Made by a program: the position numbers and the translations under genes. Shown one piece after another: positions 29,928-38,677 of a stretch of DNA of 64,000 nucleotides. This DNA is from Dehalococcoidia bacterium. Lineage in GTDB: Bacteria; Chloroflexota; Dehalococcoidia; Tepidiformales; Tepidiformaceae. Location of the stretch: assembly GCA_009839725.1 (NCBI GenBank), contig VXPF01000117.1, forward strand, positions 83,531 through 147,530, given 5' to 3'. The notes below the pieces were generated by a model, which made no database searches, was not told where the DNA came from, and worked only from the letters and a program-made list of their open reading frames with translations. The first letter of the stretch is position 1; the number at the start of each line of letters is the position of its first letter.

Positions 29928-30728
29928 CTAGAAGTGGCTCCAGGTGTTCGGGTCGGTCATGTGGCCGTTGGCGACCAGCCGGATGTAGACATCGACGGTG
30001 ACGATGACCAGGAGGCTCGACCATGCCCAGAAGCGGTGGTTCTCGTTCCAGATCGTGACGTAGTCCCAGACGCGCTTGCGGGCGCGGGTGAAGGCGGAGC
30101 AGCTGAAGCAGTTCAGTCCACCGCCCACGAAGTGGCGCAGGGAGTGGCAGGAGAAGGTGTACATCATGAGGAGGAAAGCGTTGAGGATGAGGAGGGTGGA
30201 GCCGACCCCGATGCCCCAGCCCTCGCCTGAGACGTAGAGGCTGCGGATGGCGCCGATCCAGAGCAGGGGTACGAACACGAGGGCGACGTACATCACGTAG
30301 CGGTGCAGGTTCTGCATGATGAGGGGGAAGGTTGACTCGCCCTTGTAGGTCGGTCCCACATCGCCCACGGCGCAGGCGGGCGGGCTCAGGAAGTAGGAGC
30401 GGTAGTAGGCGCGCCGGTAGTAGTAGCAGGTGGCGCGGAAGGGGACGGGGCCGATGAGCACGATGAAGGCCGGGGAGAGGTACCAGGCGCCCTCCCAGTC
30501 GGCGTTGATCATGGTGAGCCAGGTGGGCTCGAAGACGGGACTGAGGAGGTGGGTGCCCTCGACCTCGTAGTGCCCGATGGGGCCGAAATCCATGATGATG
30601 GAGACGGTGAGCCAGCCGAAGAAGAGCCCGATGCTGGCGAAGACGAGGACCGGTTCAACCCACCAGCGGTCCTCCCGGAGCGTGGTCAGAAATCCGCGTC
30701 GAAGGGGCGCGGCGACAGCCTGAGCCAT
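29928..30728 (-). CDS. Succinate dehydrogenase membrane anchor-like protein
   Basis: 266 aa, multiple TM segments, directly upstream of sdhA on the same strand. Confidence 0.7.
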   Translation of the reverse strand: MAQAVAAPLRRGFLTTLREDRWWVEPVLVFASIGLFFGWLTVSIIMDFGPIGHYEVEGTHLLSPVFEPTWLTMINADWEGAWYLSPAFIVLIGPVPFRATCYYYRRAYYRSYFLSPPACAVGDVGPTYKGESTFPLIMQNLHRYVMYVALVFVPLLWIGAIRSLYVSGEGWGIGVGSTLLILNAFLLMMYTFSCHSLRHFVGGGLNCFSCSAFTRARKRVWDYVTIWNENHRFWAWSSLLVIVTVDVYIRLVANGHMTDPNTWSHF

Positions 30729-30855
30729 GGTTACCCTCGGAAGTGTCAGACCCGCGTAGCGGGCCGTCGGGCATCGTACCGCTGGCCCCAACAGCGGGCA
30801 ATTGCGGGGCGTGGTGATCGGTGGTCGGTGATCGGCGGTTGGTGGCCGGGGCGCG

Positions 30856-30885
30856 TTGACGGTGCTCGCAGCGCCGTGCTACCAA
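30856..30885 (+). promoter_or_regulatory. Putative promoter TTGACG-N18-TACCAA
   Basis: Upstream of the VOC-P450 pair. Confidence 0.35.
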
Positions 30886-30904
30886 CCCTCCGCAGGAGTG
30901 GCCC

Positions 30905-31282
30905 ATGCTTGGATCGAGTGACCTGACCGTGCTCGTGGGAACCGCCCGCCTCGAAGAGACGCGCGCCTTCTACGAGGAGACCCTTGGACTCACGCTGATC
31001 TCCGAAGATCCCTTCGCCGCCGTTTTCGATGCGCATGGCACCACGCTGCGCCTCTCGAAGGTCGAGGAGCTGACGCCGCAGCCCTTCGCCGTGCTCGGCT
31101 GGTCGGTTCCCGACATCGAGACTGCCGTGGACGCGCTCGGCGGGCGCGGCGTCGGGTTTGAGCGGTATCCGGGCATGGAGCAGGACGACCGCGGCCTCTG
31201 GCAGGCGCCGGGCGGGCCCCGCGTCGCCTGGTTCCGGGATCCGGACGGGAACACCCTCTCACTCACCGAGGCTTCCGCATGA
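30905..31282 (+). CDS. VOC family protein (glyoxalase-like)
   Basis: TVLVGTARLEETRAFYEETLGLTLI; WFRDPDGNTLSLTE. Confidence 0.9.
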   Translation: MLGSSDLTVLVGTARLEETRAFYEETLGLTLISEDPFAAVFDAHGTTLRLSKVEELTPQPFAVLGWSVPDIETAVDALGGRGVGFERYPGMEQDDRGLWQAPGGPRVAWFRDPDGNTLSLTEASA

Positions 31283-32505
31283 CCGCAACTGCCGACCTGA
31301 ATCCGTACAACGCCGACGTGATCGAGTGTCCGTACCCGATGTACGAGCGCATGCGCGAGCAGGGCGCGTACTACCTCGAGTCGGCGGACGCCTGGATCGT
31401 GACGCGCTGGGAGGACGTGCAGTTCGTCCTGAAGCGGTCGGACCTGTTCTCGAACTTGCCCGGGGTTGATCCGCACGGAGTCACCCCTGAGCAGGTGCAG
31501 ATGGCCCGCGAGACGGGAGCGCTGCCGGCGAGCGATCCGCCCGAGCACACGCATTACCGGCGGCTTGCGGGCCCGTGGCTCTCGAAGCGCGGCATCGAGT
31601 CGTTCGAGCCGAACGTCTACCGCGTGATCGACGGGCTCATCGACCGCTTTATCGACGACGGCGAGGTGGAGCTGGCGAGCCAGTTCTCGACGCCGCTGAC
31701 GGTGCTGGTGTTCGTCGAGCTGATGGGCATCCTCGACGAGGACATTCCGCAGGTGACGAGCTGGGTGAACGACACGATCGAACTGATGGGCGCAGGCTTC
31801 GGGCTGGTGGAGCGGGAGCGAGTGGGGGAGCTGCTCGCGAGCGGCGAGGAGTTCCGGCGCTACCTGCTGAACCTGGCCGAGGGCCGCCGCCGTGAGCCCC
31901 GGGACGACATGCTCACGGACCTCGTGACGGGGCCGCTGAAGGGCTTCGGCGGGCGCACGCTCCACGAGCAGGAGCTGCAGGGGATGCTCGTGACCCTCCT
32001 GATGGGCGGCACGGAGACGACCCTGAACATGGTCGACAGCGGCATGTGGCTGCTGCTGGAGCATCCGGAGACGATGGCCCAGCTACGTGCGGACCAGTCG
32101 CTCATCGAGAACTTCGTGGAGGAGGCGCTGCGGATAGAGTCGCCGGTGCAGCAACTCTCGCGGCGGGCGGTGGTCGACACCAAGATCGGTGGGGTGGCCA
32201 TACCGGCGGGCGCGCGCATCTCGGTGTTCTACGCGGCCGCCAACCGCGACCCCGAACACTGGGAGGCGCCCGAGGCGTTCGACATCCACCGCGAGGAAGC
32301 GAAGCGGCACGTGGGATTCGGGGCCGGTGTGCACTACTGCATCGGGGCGCCCCTGGCGCGGATGGAGGGGCGCATCGCCTTCGAGCGCCTGCTGACGCGC
32401 CTCAAGAACATCCGCTACAGCCCGGGCAAGAACGACTTCCGCCACGGCCCGAACCACGTCATCCGCGGCTTCCGGGAGCTGTGGCTGGAGTTCGACAGGG
32501 CGTAG
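31279..32505 (+). CDS. Cytochrome P450
   Basis: GGTETTLN I-helix, ESPVQQLSRRA, heme-binding HVGFGAGVHYCIGAPLAR. Confidence 0.96.
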   Translation: MTATADLNPYNADVIECPYPMYERMREQGAYYLESADAWIVTRWEDVQFVLKRSDLFSNLPGVDPHGVTPEQVQMARETGALPASDPPEHTHYRRLAGPWLSKRGIESFEPNVYRVIDGLIDRFIDDGEVELASQFSTPLTVLVFVELMGILDEDIPQVTSWVNDTIELMGAGFGLVERERVGELLASGEEFRRYLLNLAEGRRREPRDDMLTDLVTGPLKGFGGRTLHEQELQGMLVTLLMGGTETTLNMVDSGMWLLLEHPETMAQLRADQSLIENFVEEALRIESPVQQLSRRAVVDTKIGGVAIPAGARISVFYAAANRDPEHWEAPEAFDIHREEAKRHVGFGAGVHYCIGAPLARMEGRIAFERLLTRLKNIRYSPGKNDFRHGPNHVIRGFRELWLEFDRA

Positions 32506-32627
32506 GGACACACCGGCGGCGCCCGCCTCTCTCCTCGCTCGCCGCAGGTTCCGTAGGATGGCGGCCAGTCGGGCAGCGCTACACGTAAGGCATAGTCGCC
32601 GGTCGGGCCCCATCGCGGAGTCGACAG

Positions 32628-34358
32628 ATGGCCGAGAACATCCGGTACGAGCCGGAGGAGCAGTCTCCACCCCTGACGACGCTGGCCGTGGGCGTCCAGG
32701 GCACGGCCCTGATCGTGTCGAACACGGTCATGATCGCGAGCATCTTCGCGGCCGCGTTCGACGACGACGGGAGCTACCTGGAGTGGGCGCTCTTCGCGGG
32801 CCTTGTCGTTGCCGGTGCGGTCGTCGCTCTGCAGGCAACCCGATTCGGGCGGCTGGGATCCGGGTACGTGCTGCTGATGGGCCCGGGCGTGCCCTTCCTG
32901 GCGGTGTGCGTGCTGGCCGTCCACGAGGGCGGTCTGGCGCTCATGTCGAGCCTCGTGGTCGCCTCATCGCTGGTCCAGTTCGCGGTGGGGGCCTGGCTCG
33001 CGCAGCTGCGCCGCCTGATCACTCCCGTCGTGGCGGGGGTGGCGTTCATGATGATCGCAGTCTCCGCCATGCCCATCGCCCTGGGACGGCTCAACGATGT
33101 CCCGGCCGATGCCTCCCCGGGAGCGGGCGTGGCCGTGGCGGCGGTCACGCTGGGCGCGGCGGCGCTGCTGATGCTGCGGGGCAGGGGGCTCTGGCGATTG
33201 TGGGCCCTGCCGATCGCCATTGTGGCGGGCTGCGCCGTCGCCGTACCGCTTGGTGTCTACGACGCGCAGCATGCACTCGACACGCCGTGGTTCTACCTCC
33301 CGGACGGCTCGGCCTGGCCCGGCTTCGCCTCGATCTTCGACGAAGACTTCTGGGCGCTGCTGCTCGTGTTCCTCGTCGTGAGTGCGGTGGTCGCCGTCAG
33401 GGCCAGCAACGAGGGCGCGGTGATCCAGCAGGTCTCCCGGCGGACCCCCCGCACGATCGATTTCCGCAGCGTGCAGGGAACCCTGAATGCGGGGGGGATC
33501 GCGATCCTGCTCTCGGGAATCGCGGGCACGCCACCGACCATCATCTACCTGCCCACGACGATCTCGCTCATCGACTTCACCGGCGTGGCCGCGCGGCGAG
33601 TGGCCGTGGTCATGGGAGCGATGGTTGTCGTGCTGGCCCTGCTTCCGAAGATCGTCGCGGTCTTGCACACGGTCCCTCGCTCGGTGACGGGCGCCCTGCT
33701 GTTGATCATCATGGGGCTGTTCTTCGTCGAGGGAACGCGAAGCGTGTTCCGGGAGGGGCTCAGCCGGCAGCGGGCCTTCATCGTCGGCGTTTCCCTCTCG
33801 ATCGCGGTCGGTTTGCAGAGCCAGAACATCCTCGCGGGCGTGATCGCCAGCCCGTGGGATGTGGCGCTGGGGAACGGCGTGGTGCTAGGCGTGTTCGTTG
33901 CGGTCCTGCTGACCCTGGTTCTGGACGTGACCGGATCTCGTCGCAGGCGCCTCGAGACGGAGTTGGACGACTCTGCCTTCCCCAAGGTCGAGGCGTTTCT
34001 CCGCGAACTCGGCGCGGGTGCAGGGTGGGGCGAGGCCGCGAGGGACCGGCTCTGCGCGGCGGGCGAAGAGACCGTGTCGGCGATGCTGCAGCTACGCGAC
34101 GACTACGAGTCCGAGAAGCCTCCGCGACTCGTCGTGCTCGCGCGTCCGGCAACGGAGGCGGTCGAGCTGGAATTCCTGGCGGTGTTCTCGGAGGAGAACA
34201 TCGAGGACCGTCTCGCCTACCTCAGTGAGCAGGCCGAGGAGCCAGACGTGAGCGACATCTCGTTCCGCCTGCTGCGGCACTACGCCTCCTCCGTCCGCCA
34301 CCGCAAGTACCACGGCCTCGACATCGTCACGGTCGAGGTCGAGGGCTCCCGGCAATGA
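32628..34358 (+). CDS. NCS2 (uracil/xanthine) permease-like transporter with C-terminal HATPase/RsbW-like domain
   Basis: Multi-TM N-terminal 430 aa; C-terminus FPKVEAFLRELGAGAGWGEAARDRLCAAGEETVSAML...FRLLRHYASSVRHRKYHGLDIVTVEVEG. Confidence 0.78.
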   Translation: MAENIRYEPEEQSPPLTTLAVGVQGTALIVSNTVMIASIFAAAFDDDGSYLEWALFAGLVVAGAVVALQATRFGRLGSGYVLLMGPGVPFLAVCVLAVHEGGLALMSSLVVASSLVQFAVGAWLAQLRRLITPVVAGVAFMMIAVSAMPIALGRLNDVPADASPGAGVAVAAVTLGAAALLMLRGRGLWRLWALPIAIVAGCAVAVPLGVYDAQHALDTPWFYLPDGSAWPGFASIFDEDFWALLLVFLVVSAVVAVRASNEGAVIQQVSRRTPRTIDFRSVQGTLNAGGIAILLSGIAGTPPTIIYLPTTISLIDFTGVAARRVAVVMGAMVVVLALLPKIVAVLHTVPRSVTGALLLIIMGLFFVEGTRSVFREGLSRQRAFIVGVSLSIAVGLQSQNILAGVIASPWDVALGNGVVLGVFVAVLLTLVLDVTGSRRRRLETELDDSAFPKVEAFLRELGAGAGWGEAARDRLCAAGEETVSAMLQLRDDYESEKPPRLVVLARPATEAVELEFLAVFSEENIEDRLAYLSEQAEEPDVSDISFRLLRHYASSVRHRKYHGLDIVTVEVEGSRQ

Positions 34359-34428
34359 GTCCGCCTTCGTGGGAGCGTGGCAGAATGCGCGCGCTGGCCT
34401 ACGGGTTCTGAATAGAGGAGTCACTCAC

Positions 34429-34734
34429 ATGAACGGCTACATGATCATCAACACCGAGGTGTTCGACCCGGACGTCTTCGCCGAATTCCGCCCGAAGATC
34501 GCAGAAGCCATGCAGGCGCATGGGGGAAGGTTCCTGGTGCGCGGCGGCACGGTCGACGTCACCGAGGGGGACTGGGAGTTTCAGCGCGTCGTGATCATGG
34601 AGTTCGACAGCTTCGAGCGCGCACGCGGCTTTGTGCGGTCGCCGGAGTACACGGCGCTCCAGGGCCTTCGCGATCGGTGCATGCACTCGAAGACGATGGT
34701 GGTCGAGGGGTACAACCCGGACGCCGACTCCTGA
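34429..34734 (+). CDS. DUF1330 domain-containing protein
   Basis: MNGYMIINTEVFDPDVFAEFRPKIAEAMQAHGGRFLVRGG; about 101 aa. Confidence 0.88.
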   Translation: MNGYMIINTEVFDPDVFAEFRPKIAEAMQAHGGRFLVRGGTVDVTEGDWEFQRVVIMEFDSFERARGFVRSPEYTALQGLRDRCMHSKTMVVEGYNPDADS

Positions 34735-34790
34735 TAGAGGTCTAGCGTGGTCGGCGCCAGCAGGGCACAGGTCGAGGCGGCGACATCAAC

Positions 34791-34820
34791 CTTGCCAAGG
34801 CTTGCCAAGCTGGCTAGCGT
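34791..34820 (+). promoter_or_regulatory. parDE-like promoter/operator: CTTGCCAAG twin palindromes 10 bp apart; TTGCCA-N17-TAGCGT
   Basis: CTTGCCAAGG CTTGCCAAGC at 34791-34810; -35 at 34792, -10 at 34815; +1 predicted at the parD A of ATG (34827). Confidence 0.6.
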
Positions 34821-34826
34821 TACAGC

Positions 34827-35066
34827 ATGAGCACGATGAATGTCTCGCTGCCCGAGTCCCTCAAGGCCTTTGTGGACGAGCAGGTCAGCGCCCGCGGTTA
34901 CGGCTCGACGAGCGAGTATGTGCGCGAGCTGATCCGGAAGGAACAAGACATCCAGCACCTGCGCGACCTGCTCCTCGAAGGGGCCGCATCGCCCGTGGCG
35001 GGTGTTGCCGACAAGGCCTTTTTCCAGAGTCTCCGTGAAGAGGTACGGGAAGCCACGCAAGAGTGA
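34827..35066 (+). CDS. parD: ParD-like ribbon-helix-helix type II antitoxin
   Basis: MSTMNVSLPESLKAFVDEQVSARGYGSTSEYVRELIRKEQD. Confidence 0.9.
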   Translation: MSTMNVSLPESLKAFVDEQVSARGYGSTSEYVRELIRKEQDIQHLRDLLLEGAASPVAGVADKAFFQSLREEVREATQE

Positions 35067-35383
35067 GCCCGAAGCCTGTCGTCTACCGTCAACGGGCGAG
35101 ACGCGACATCGATGAGGCCAGGGAGCGCTACCTGTCCGAAGCCTCGGCAGCGGTCGCCCTGAGATTCGTTGACGCCCTTGAACTCGCCTTCGAACGCATG
35201 GGGGAGCACCCTTCCAGCGGTTCGCCACGGTACGCGAGCGTTCTGGGCATCGCGGGCCTGCGGTCCTGGAACGTGACAGGGTTCCCCTACCTGGTCTTCG
35301 CCGTCGAGGAGGAGGACGTCGTCAACGTCTGGAGGGTCCTGCACACGTCAAGCGATATCGCCGCCTGGCTGCAGGAGCCGTAA
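35063..35383 (+). CDS. parE: ParE/RelE superfamily type II toxin
   Basis: ARRDIDEARERYLSEASAAVALRFVDALELAFERMGEHPSSGSPRY; ATGA-type overlap with parD. Confidence 0.9.
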   Translation: MSPKPVVYRQRARRDIDEARERYLSEASAAVALRFVDALELAFERMGEHPSSGSPRYASVLGIAGLRSWNVTGFPYLVFAVEEEDVVNVWRVLHTSSDIAAWLQEP

Positions 35384-35413
35384 GTCGACTGAGCGCTGGG
35401 GGCTGCGCTCGCC

Positions 35414-36709
35414 TTACACCACCGCCAGCGCGTCGACCGCCGTGCCGCGGAGGGCGAAGGGGCCGGCGTGGTCGATGCGCACCTCGACGAGGGCGCCGGG
35501 GCGGGCAGGGGCGTCCAGGTGGACGAGCTTGCCGGTGCGAGTGCGGCCGTAGTGCTGCCCCTTCTTGCTGACACCCTCGACGAGGATCTCCTGCGTCGTG
35601 CCGAGCAGGGATTCGTTGATCTCGCGGGAGATGCGCTCCTCGATCGCGTTGACACGCTGCAGCCGCTCGGACTTGACCTCGGCGGGAACGTCGTCGGGCA
35701 TCTTGCGGTAGGCGATCGTGCCGGGCCGGGGGGAGTAGGCGGCGGAGTGAACCTTATCGAAGCGCAAATCCTCGAGTAGCTCCAGCGTCTCCTCGAAGTC
35801 GTCCTCGGTCTCGCCGGGGTAGCCGACGATGACGTCGGTGGTGATGCCGGCATCGGGCATGAGGGCGCGTACCTCGTCCACCTTCTCCAGGTACTCGGCC
35901 TTCGTGTAGCCGCGCCTCATCGACTCGAGGACGGCGTCGCTGCCGGCCTGGACGGGCAGGGAGAAGCACTCCATGACCTTCGGCAGCTCGGCAACAGCTT
36001 CAAGGATGCGCGGGGTCATGTCCTTGGGGTAGGAGGTGAGGAAGCGGATGCGGGCGAGCCGCTCGATGGCGGAAAGCTCCCGCATGAGGTCCCCGAGGTC
36101 GGGGGCGCCGTCGAGGTCATGGCCGTAGGCCTCGACGGTCTGGCCGAGCAGGGTCACCTCGCGCACGTCGTTGGCAGCGAGGTAGGCGACCTCGCGCACG
36201 ACCTCGTCGACCGGGCGGCTACGCTCGCGGCCGCGGCGGTAAGGAACGATGCAGTAGGTGCAGAACTTGTCGCAGCCGTGGACGACGGGCACGTAGGCGG
36301 TGGGGCCGTCGGGCACGGCGAAGGTCGAGGGCCAAAACTCGCCGCCGAGGTCCTCGGCGGGCTCCTCGACGAGCGCCATGATGGGCTCGAACTGCTGCGG
36401 GCGGGCGAAGACGTCGACGAAGGGGAAGCGCTTCTCGAGGTCGGTCGTGCGGAGGCCGACCATGCAGCCCATGACGGCGACCTTGAGGTCGGGGCGCTCC
36501 TCCTTGACGAGGCGCACGCGGCCAAGCAGGGAGTAGGCGCGATCCTCGGCGTGCTGGCGGACGCTGCAGGTGTTGATCACGACGATGTCGGCGTCGCCGG
36601 CCTCGGGAACGGGCTCCATGCCGAGGCGCGTGAAGCCGGCGGCAAGCTTCTCGCTATCCGCGACGTTCATCTGGCAGCCGACGGTCCAGAGAAAGTAGCG
36701 CTCGGTCAT
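35414..36709 (-). CDS. miaB: tRNA (N6-isopentenyl adenosine(37)-C2)-methylthiotransferase
   Basis: WTVGCQMNVADSE; CDKFCTYCIVPYRRGRERSRP. Confidence 0.95.
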   Translation of the reverse strand: MTERYFLWTVGCQMNVADSEKLAAGFTRLGMEPVPEAGDADIVVINTCSVRQHAEDRAYSLLGRVRLVKEERPDLKVAVMGCMVGLRTTDLEKRFPFVDVFARPQQFEPIMALVEEPAEDLGGEFWPSTFAVPDGPTAYVPVVHGCDKFCTYCIVPYRRGRERSRPVDEVVREVAYLAANDVREVTLLGQTVEAYGHDLDGAPDLGDLMRELSAIERLARIRFLTSYPKDMTPRILEAVAELPKVMECFSLPVQAGSDAVLESMRRGYTKAEYLEKVDEVRALMPDAGITTDVIVGYPGETEDDFEETLELLEDLRFDKVHSAAYSPRPGTIAYRKMPDDVPAEVKSERLQRVNAIEERISREINESLLGTTQEILVEGVSKKGQHYGRTRTGKLVHLDAPARPGALVEVRIDHAGPFALRGTAVDALAVV

Positions 36710-36730
36710 TCGTTGCTCTCGGGTCGCGAG

Positions 36731-36822
36731 TGGCGGAGGGGGAGGGATTCGAACCCTCGACCGACGTTTCCACCGGTAAGCGCTTAGCAGGCGCCCGCAC
36801 TAGGCCACTATGCGACCCCTCC
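36731..36822 (-). tRNA. tRNA-Ser (GCU)
   Basis: Minus strand GGAGGGGTC...CTGCTAA anticodon loop, long variable arm, GGTTCGAATCC, encoded GCCA. Confidence 0.95.
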
Positions 36823-36899
36823 GCAGGCATTGTAGGCACGGGATCGCTTGCGCCACATCCGGCCCGGTTTCGTTTGCCGGCACGTCCTACACTCTCCCT

Positions 36900-37508
36900 A
36901 TGGCACCCGCAGTGGTCGTGGTCATCTTCACCGTGCTGGAGGGACGACTCTCCGTGCTCCTGATCGAGCGCGCGGCGGAACCCTGCCAGGGGGAGTGGGC
37001 ACTGCCGGGGGGCCTGCTTCAGGCGAACGAGACGCTCGACGGGGCAGCCAGCCGCAAGCTCCAGGACGAGACGGGCCTCACGGACGTGTTCCTCGAACAG
37101 CTCTACAGCTTCGACGCGACGGACGAGGGGAACGCGGGGATCGTCGTGGCGTACTTCGCGCTGCTGCCCGCAGCGCAGGCGCGGCTGCGGCGGGAGCTGG
37201 AGTGGCGTCCCGCCTGGCACGCGCTGCGCGACCTGGAGTCCCTGGCGTTCGAGAACGAGCGCATCCTCGAATACGCGCGCGAGCGGCTGCGGAACAAGCT
37301 CGCCTACACGAACGTGGCCTACAGCTTCCTGCCCCGCCGCTTCACGCTGCGGGAGCTGCAGGGCGTCTACGAGGCGATCCTCGAGGAGCCGGTGGACAAG
37401 CGGAACTTCCGCAGGCGGATGGTCGGGCTGGGCATCGTCCGGGCGACGAACGAGACCCGCAAGGAAGGCGCCCACCGCCCCGCCCGCCTCTACGAGTTTT
37501 CTTCCTGA
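36900..37508 (+). CDS. NUDIX hydrolase / NrtR-like protein with C-terminal winged helix
   Basis: NUDIX box GGLLQANETLDGAASRKLQDETGL; C-terminus FTLRELQGVYEAILEEPVDKRNFRRRMVGLGIV. Confidence 0.88.
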   Translation: MAPAVVVVIFTVLEGRLSVLLIERAAEPCQGEWALPGGLLQANETLDGAASRKLQDETGLTDVFLEQLYSFDATDEGNAGIVVAYFALLPAAQARLRRELEWRPAWHALRDLESLAFENERILEYARERLRNKLAYTNVAYSFLPRRFTLRELQGVYEAILEEPVDKRNFRRRMVGLGIVRATNETRKEGAHRPARLYEFSS

Positions 37509-37575
37509 AGCCGGCAGCCTTCGAGCCAGCGCACGGGAGGCGTGGAGAACAGGAGGCGACCGCGGCTGCTGGGCG

Positions 37576-38670
37576 TTACAAGGGCGGTGACCACTCGTCG
37601 CGGAGCGCTTCGTAGAACACGTCGTCGACGCGGGAGCCGCGGTGGAAGCGGTTCTGGCGGGCGACTCCGGTGCGGGTCATGCCGACCTTCTCCATGACTC
37701 GCCAGGAGGCAGCGTTGCGGACGTCGGTCGAAGTCTGGATGCGGGCCAGGTCAGCCTTCCCAAAGCCAAAAGCGAGCACCGCGGTCGCGGCCTGGGTCAT
37801 CAACCCCCGGCCCCAGAGGGACCGCGTGAGGCTGTACCCCATCTCGGCAGAACCGGGGCGGTAGACGGTGAGGCTGATACCGCCGACCACGCGGCTCCCG
37901 TGGACGATGGCCCAGACCGGCGCCTTGTCGGGATCGGCGAGGACCGCCCGGGCCACGTCGGCTTCGGCGCTGCGACGGGTGTAGGGCTCGGGCACGTCCA
38001 GGTAGCGGGCCCACTCGGGGTCCTTCCCGTATTCGAAGACTGCGTCGACATCAGACATGCGGTAGGGGCGGAGGAGGAGACGGTCGGTGCCGAGCTCGGG
38101 TGACCCTTCCTCGGCGGACGCTGCCGCCGTGCGCTCGTCTGGCGGTAGCGAGTCGTCCCGGACTAGCGAGTAGAGGACGTCGTCGACGTACTCACCGCGA
38201 ATCATGCGGCGACGGCGCAGGATGCCCTCTCGCTGCATCCCAAGCTTCTCCATGACGCGCCAGGAGGCCTCGTTGTCGACGACTGCATAGGCGTAGATCC
38301 GGGCCAGTCCGAGCGCCTGGAATCCGTGCTCGATGACAGCGGCTACGCCCTCTGTCGCAAGCCCCTTTCCCCAGAGAGGCCGAGCGATGCCGCAGCCGAT
38401 TTCGGCCGCGCCGGCCGAGGGCATGAGGTTGAGGAACCCTGAGACGTGAGCCTCGTGGACAATCGCCCACCTCAGCTTCCCTCCCACGTCGGGGAGGACC
38501 GCACCAGCAACAAATTCTTCCGCGTCGCGTCGGGAGAAGGGCACAGGAACCTCGATGTAGCGTCCCCACTCCGGGTCGGAGGAGAACGAGAACACGTCGT
38601 CGACATCGTCCGCGCGGAAGGGGCGCAACAGGAGGCGCTCGGTGCGGATCTCGGGCGGGCGTTCGGTCAC
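37576..38670 (-). CDS. Tandem GNAT-domain (RimJ/RimL-like) N-acetyltransferase
   Basis: Two copies of ERLLLRPFRxxDVDDVF...RPLWGKGLATEGV...SWRVMEKLGM. Confidence 0.88.
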   Translation of the reverse strand: MTERPPEIRTERLLLRPFRADDVDDVFSFSSDPEWGRYIEVPVPFSRRDAEEFVAGAVLPDVGGKLRWAIVHEAHVSGFLNLMPSAGAAEIGCGIARPLWGKGLATEGVAAVIEHGFQALGLARIYAYAVVDNEASWRVMEKLGMQREGILRRRRMIRGEYVDDVLYSLVRDDSLPPDERTAAASAEEGSPELGTDRLLLRPYRMSDVDAVFEYGKDPEWARYLDVPEPYTRRSAEADVARAVLADPDKAPVWAIVHGSRVVGGISLTVYRPGSAEMGYSLTRSLWGRGLMTQAATAVLAFGFGKADLARIQTSTDVRNAASWRVMEKVGMTRTGVARQNRFHRGSRVDDVFYEALRDEWSPPL

Positions 38671-38677
38671 GGCTGCA

